Shown here: in pieces, positions 63,421 to 64,000 of the stretch
How positions within the stretch are numbered: the stretch's first letter is position 1
Layout of the letters: each line of letters starts with the position of its first letter
DNA from: Alphaproteobacteria bacterium MarineAlpha12_Bin1
Lineage (GTDB): Bacteria; Pseudomonadota; Alphaproteobacteria; UBA6615
Direction of reading: 5' to 3'
Length of the DNA stretch: 64,000 bases
NCBI GenBank assembly: GCA_002937505.1
Contig: PTJY01000002.1
Coordinates: forward strand, 310,001 to 374,000
Notes under the pieces: model-generated
Database searches by the model: none
What the model saw: only the letters and a program-made list of their open reading frames with translations
Told to the model about the DNA's origin: nothing
Translations under genes and position numbers: made by a program

Positions 63421-64000
63421 AATAAGAATTATACCATGTCTTGATGTTAAAGAAGGGCGTGTGGTTAAGGGCGTTAACTTTATAGGTCTACGAGACGCTG
63501 GGGATCCGGTCGAGCAAGCTAAGATTTATGATTTAGCGGGGGCAGATGAACTATGCTTCTTGGATATCACAGCATCTAGCGATAATAGGGAAATTATATA
63601 TGATGTGGTAAGGCGCACTGCCGAGGCTTGTTTCATGCCGTTGACTGTTGGAGGGGGAGTTCGAAACATTAATAACATTAGGAGCTTGTTACTCGCTGGG
63701 GCGGACAAAGTTTCTATTAACACGGCTGCAGTGAAGGAACCTAATTTTGTTAAAGTGGCTTCCCAGAAATTTGGAAGCCAGTGCATAGTTGTTGCAATTG
63801 ACGCTAAATCGGTTTTAGAAGGAAAGTGGGAGGTTTTTACTCACGGGGGAAGAAAAAAAACTGGAATAGATGCGATAAAGTGGGCGCAGAGAATGGAAGA
63901 ATATGGAGCTGGAGAAATTCTTTTAACGTCTATGGATCGAGATGGTACACGAGCGGGTTTTGACGTAAACTTGACGAGAGCTATATCTGACAATGTATCG
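63413..64000 (+). CDS. hisF: Imidazole glycerol phosphate synthase cyclase subunit HisF, 5' part
   Basis: The first 196 codons, from ATG 63413 to the window edge; no stop is reached. [19 protein letters not shown] opens the barrel with the catalytic Asp11; then [18 protein letters not shown] with the second catalytic Asp near 130, and [14 protein letters not shown]. It uses HisH ammonia to form imidazole glycerol phosphate. It overlaps hisA by 8 bases. Confidence 0.95.
   Translation, partial: MLKIRIIPCLDVKEGRVVKGVNFIGLRDAGDPVEQAKIYDLAGADELCFLDITASSDNREIIYDVVRRTAEACFMPLTVGGGVRNINNIRSLLLAGADKVSINTAAVKEPNFVKVASQKFGSQCIVVAIDAKSVLEGKWEVFTHGGRKKTGIDAIKWAQRMEEYGAGEILLTSMDRDGTRAGFDVNLTRAISDNVS

Overview
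The window is a compact, AT-rich chromosomal segment of an alphaproteobacterium. It is probably free-living and possibly marine or Rhodospirillales-related; the lineage is inferred from gene content and order, with no rRNA present to confirm it. Diagnostic blocks are hemE/hemH/hemJ-rho, mnmE-mnmG-rsmG-parA-parB convergent with leuS-lptE-holA, ppsR-maf-aroE-coaE-dnaQ convergent with secB, a Tim44-type gene near smr, and hslVU divergent from a his operon. No phage, insertion sequence, CRISPR array or clearly broken gene was seen.

Layout. 0-10 kb is an accessory transport region: the end of purH, two exporters (UMF1-type MFS and EamA), an orphan Tat-exported binding protein, a complete tripartite tricarboxylate (Tct) uptake operon with an LVIVD-repeat protein behind it, an unrecognised gene, a DoxX-type membrane protein and tRNA-Gly(GCC). 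10-28 kb is mostly housekeeping: a ProXp-ala-like deacylase, a thioredoxin/LON/Trm112/DUF971 cluster, a ubiquinone-type hydroxylase, dapC, ftsK, lolA, puuD, xth, an MFS transporter, an atypical orphan response regulator, ribA, an L,D-transpeptidase, yggS and a JmjC-type oxygenase. 27.7-33.7 kb holds a porin with a strong terminator, a DUF3576 lipoprotein, leuS, lptE and holA. 33.8-47.1 kb is mainly minus-strand and carries chromosome segregation (parAB), tRNA modification (mnmE/mnmG), rho and late heme genes, interrupted by three plus-strand genes (a DUF255 thioredoxin protein, a quinone oxidoreductase and a DksA-like protein).

The 450-base hemE-ppsR gap has a perfect DnaA box, four near-matches, a very AT-rich flank and a CtrA-type TTAA-N7-TTAA motif. 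It sits where Caulobacter and Rickettsia have their replication origin. A perfect parS palindrome lies about 11 kb away inside the rsmG coding sequence, beside parAB. Core genes run outward from the gap on both sides, so the window very probably spans the chromosome's origin and centromere.

47.6-64 kb runs mainly rightward: ppsR, maf, aroE, coaE and dnaQ, then secB and fxsA on the other strand, a Tim44-type protein, a lactate-oxidation operon (lutABC), smr and a helix-turn-helix regulator, a cyclase-family hydrolase, hslUV, and the histidine operon hisB-(DUF2628)-hisH-(GNAT)-hisA-hisF, which runs off the right edge. I saw no convincing unknown multi-gene defence or biosynthetic system. The most interesting signals are the origin/parS architecture, the atypical response regulator, the unassigned Tct/LVIVD uptake cluster and the insertions into conserved gene blocks.
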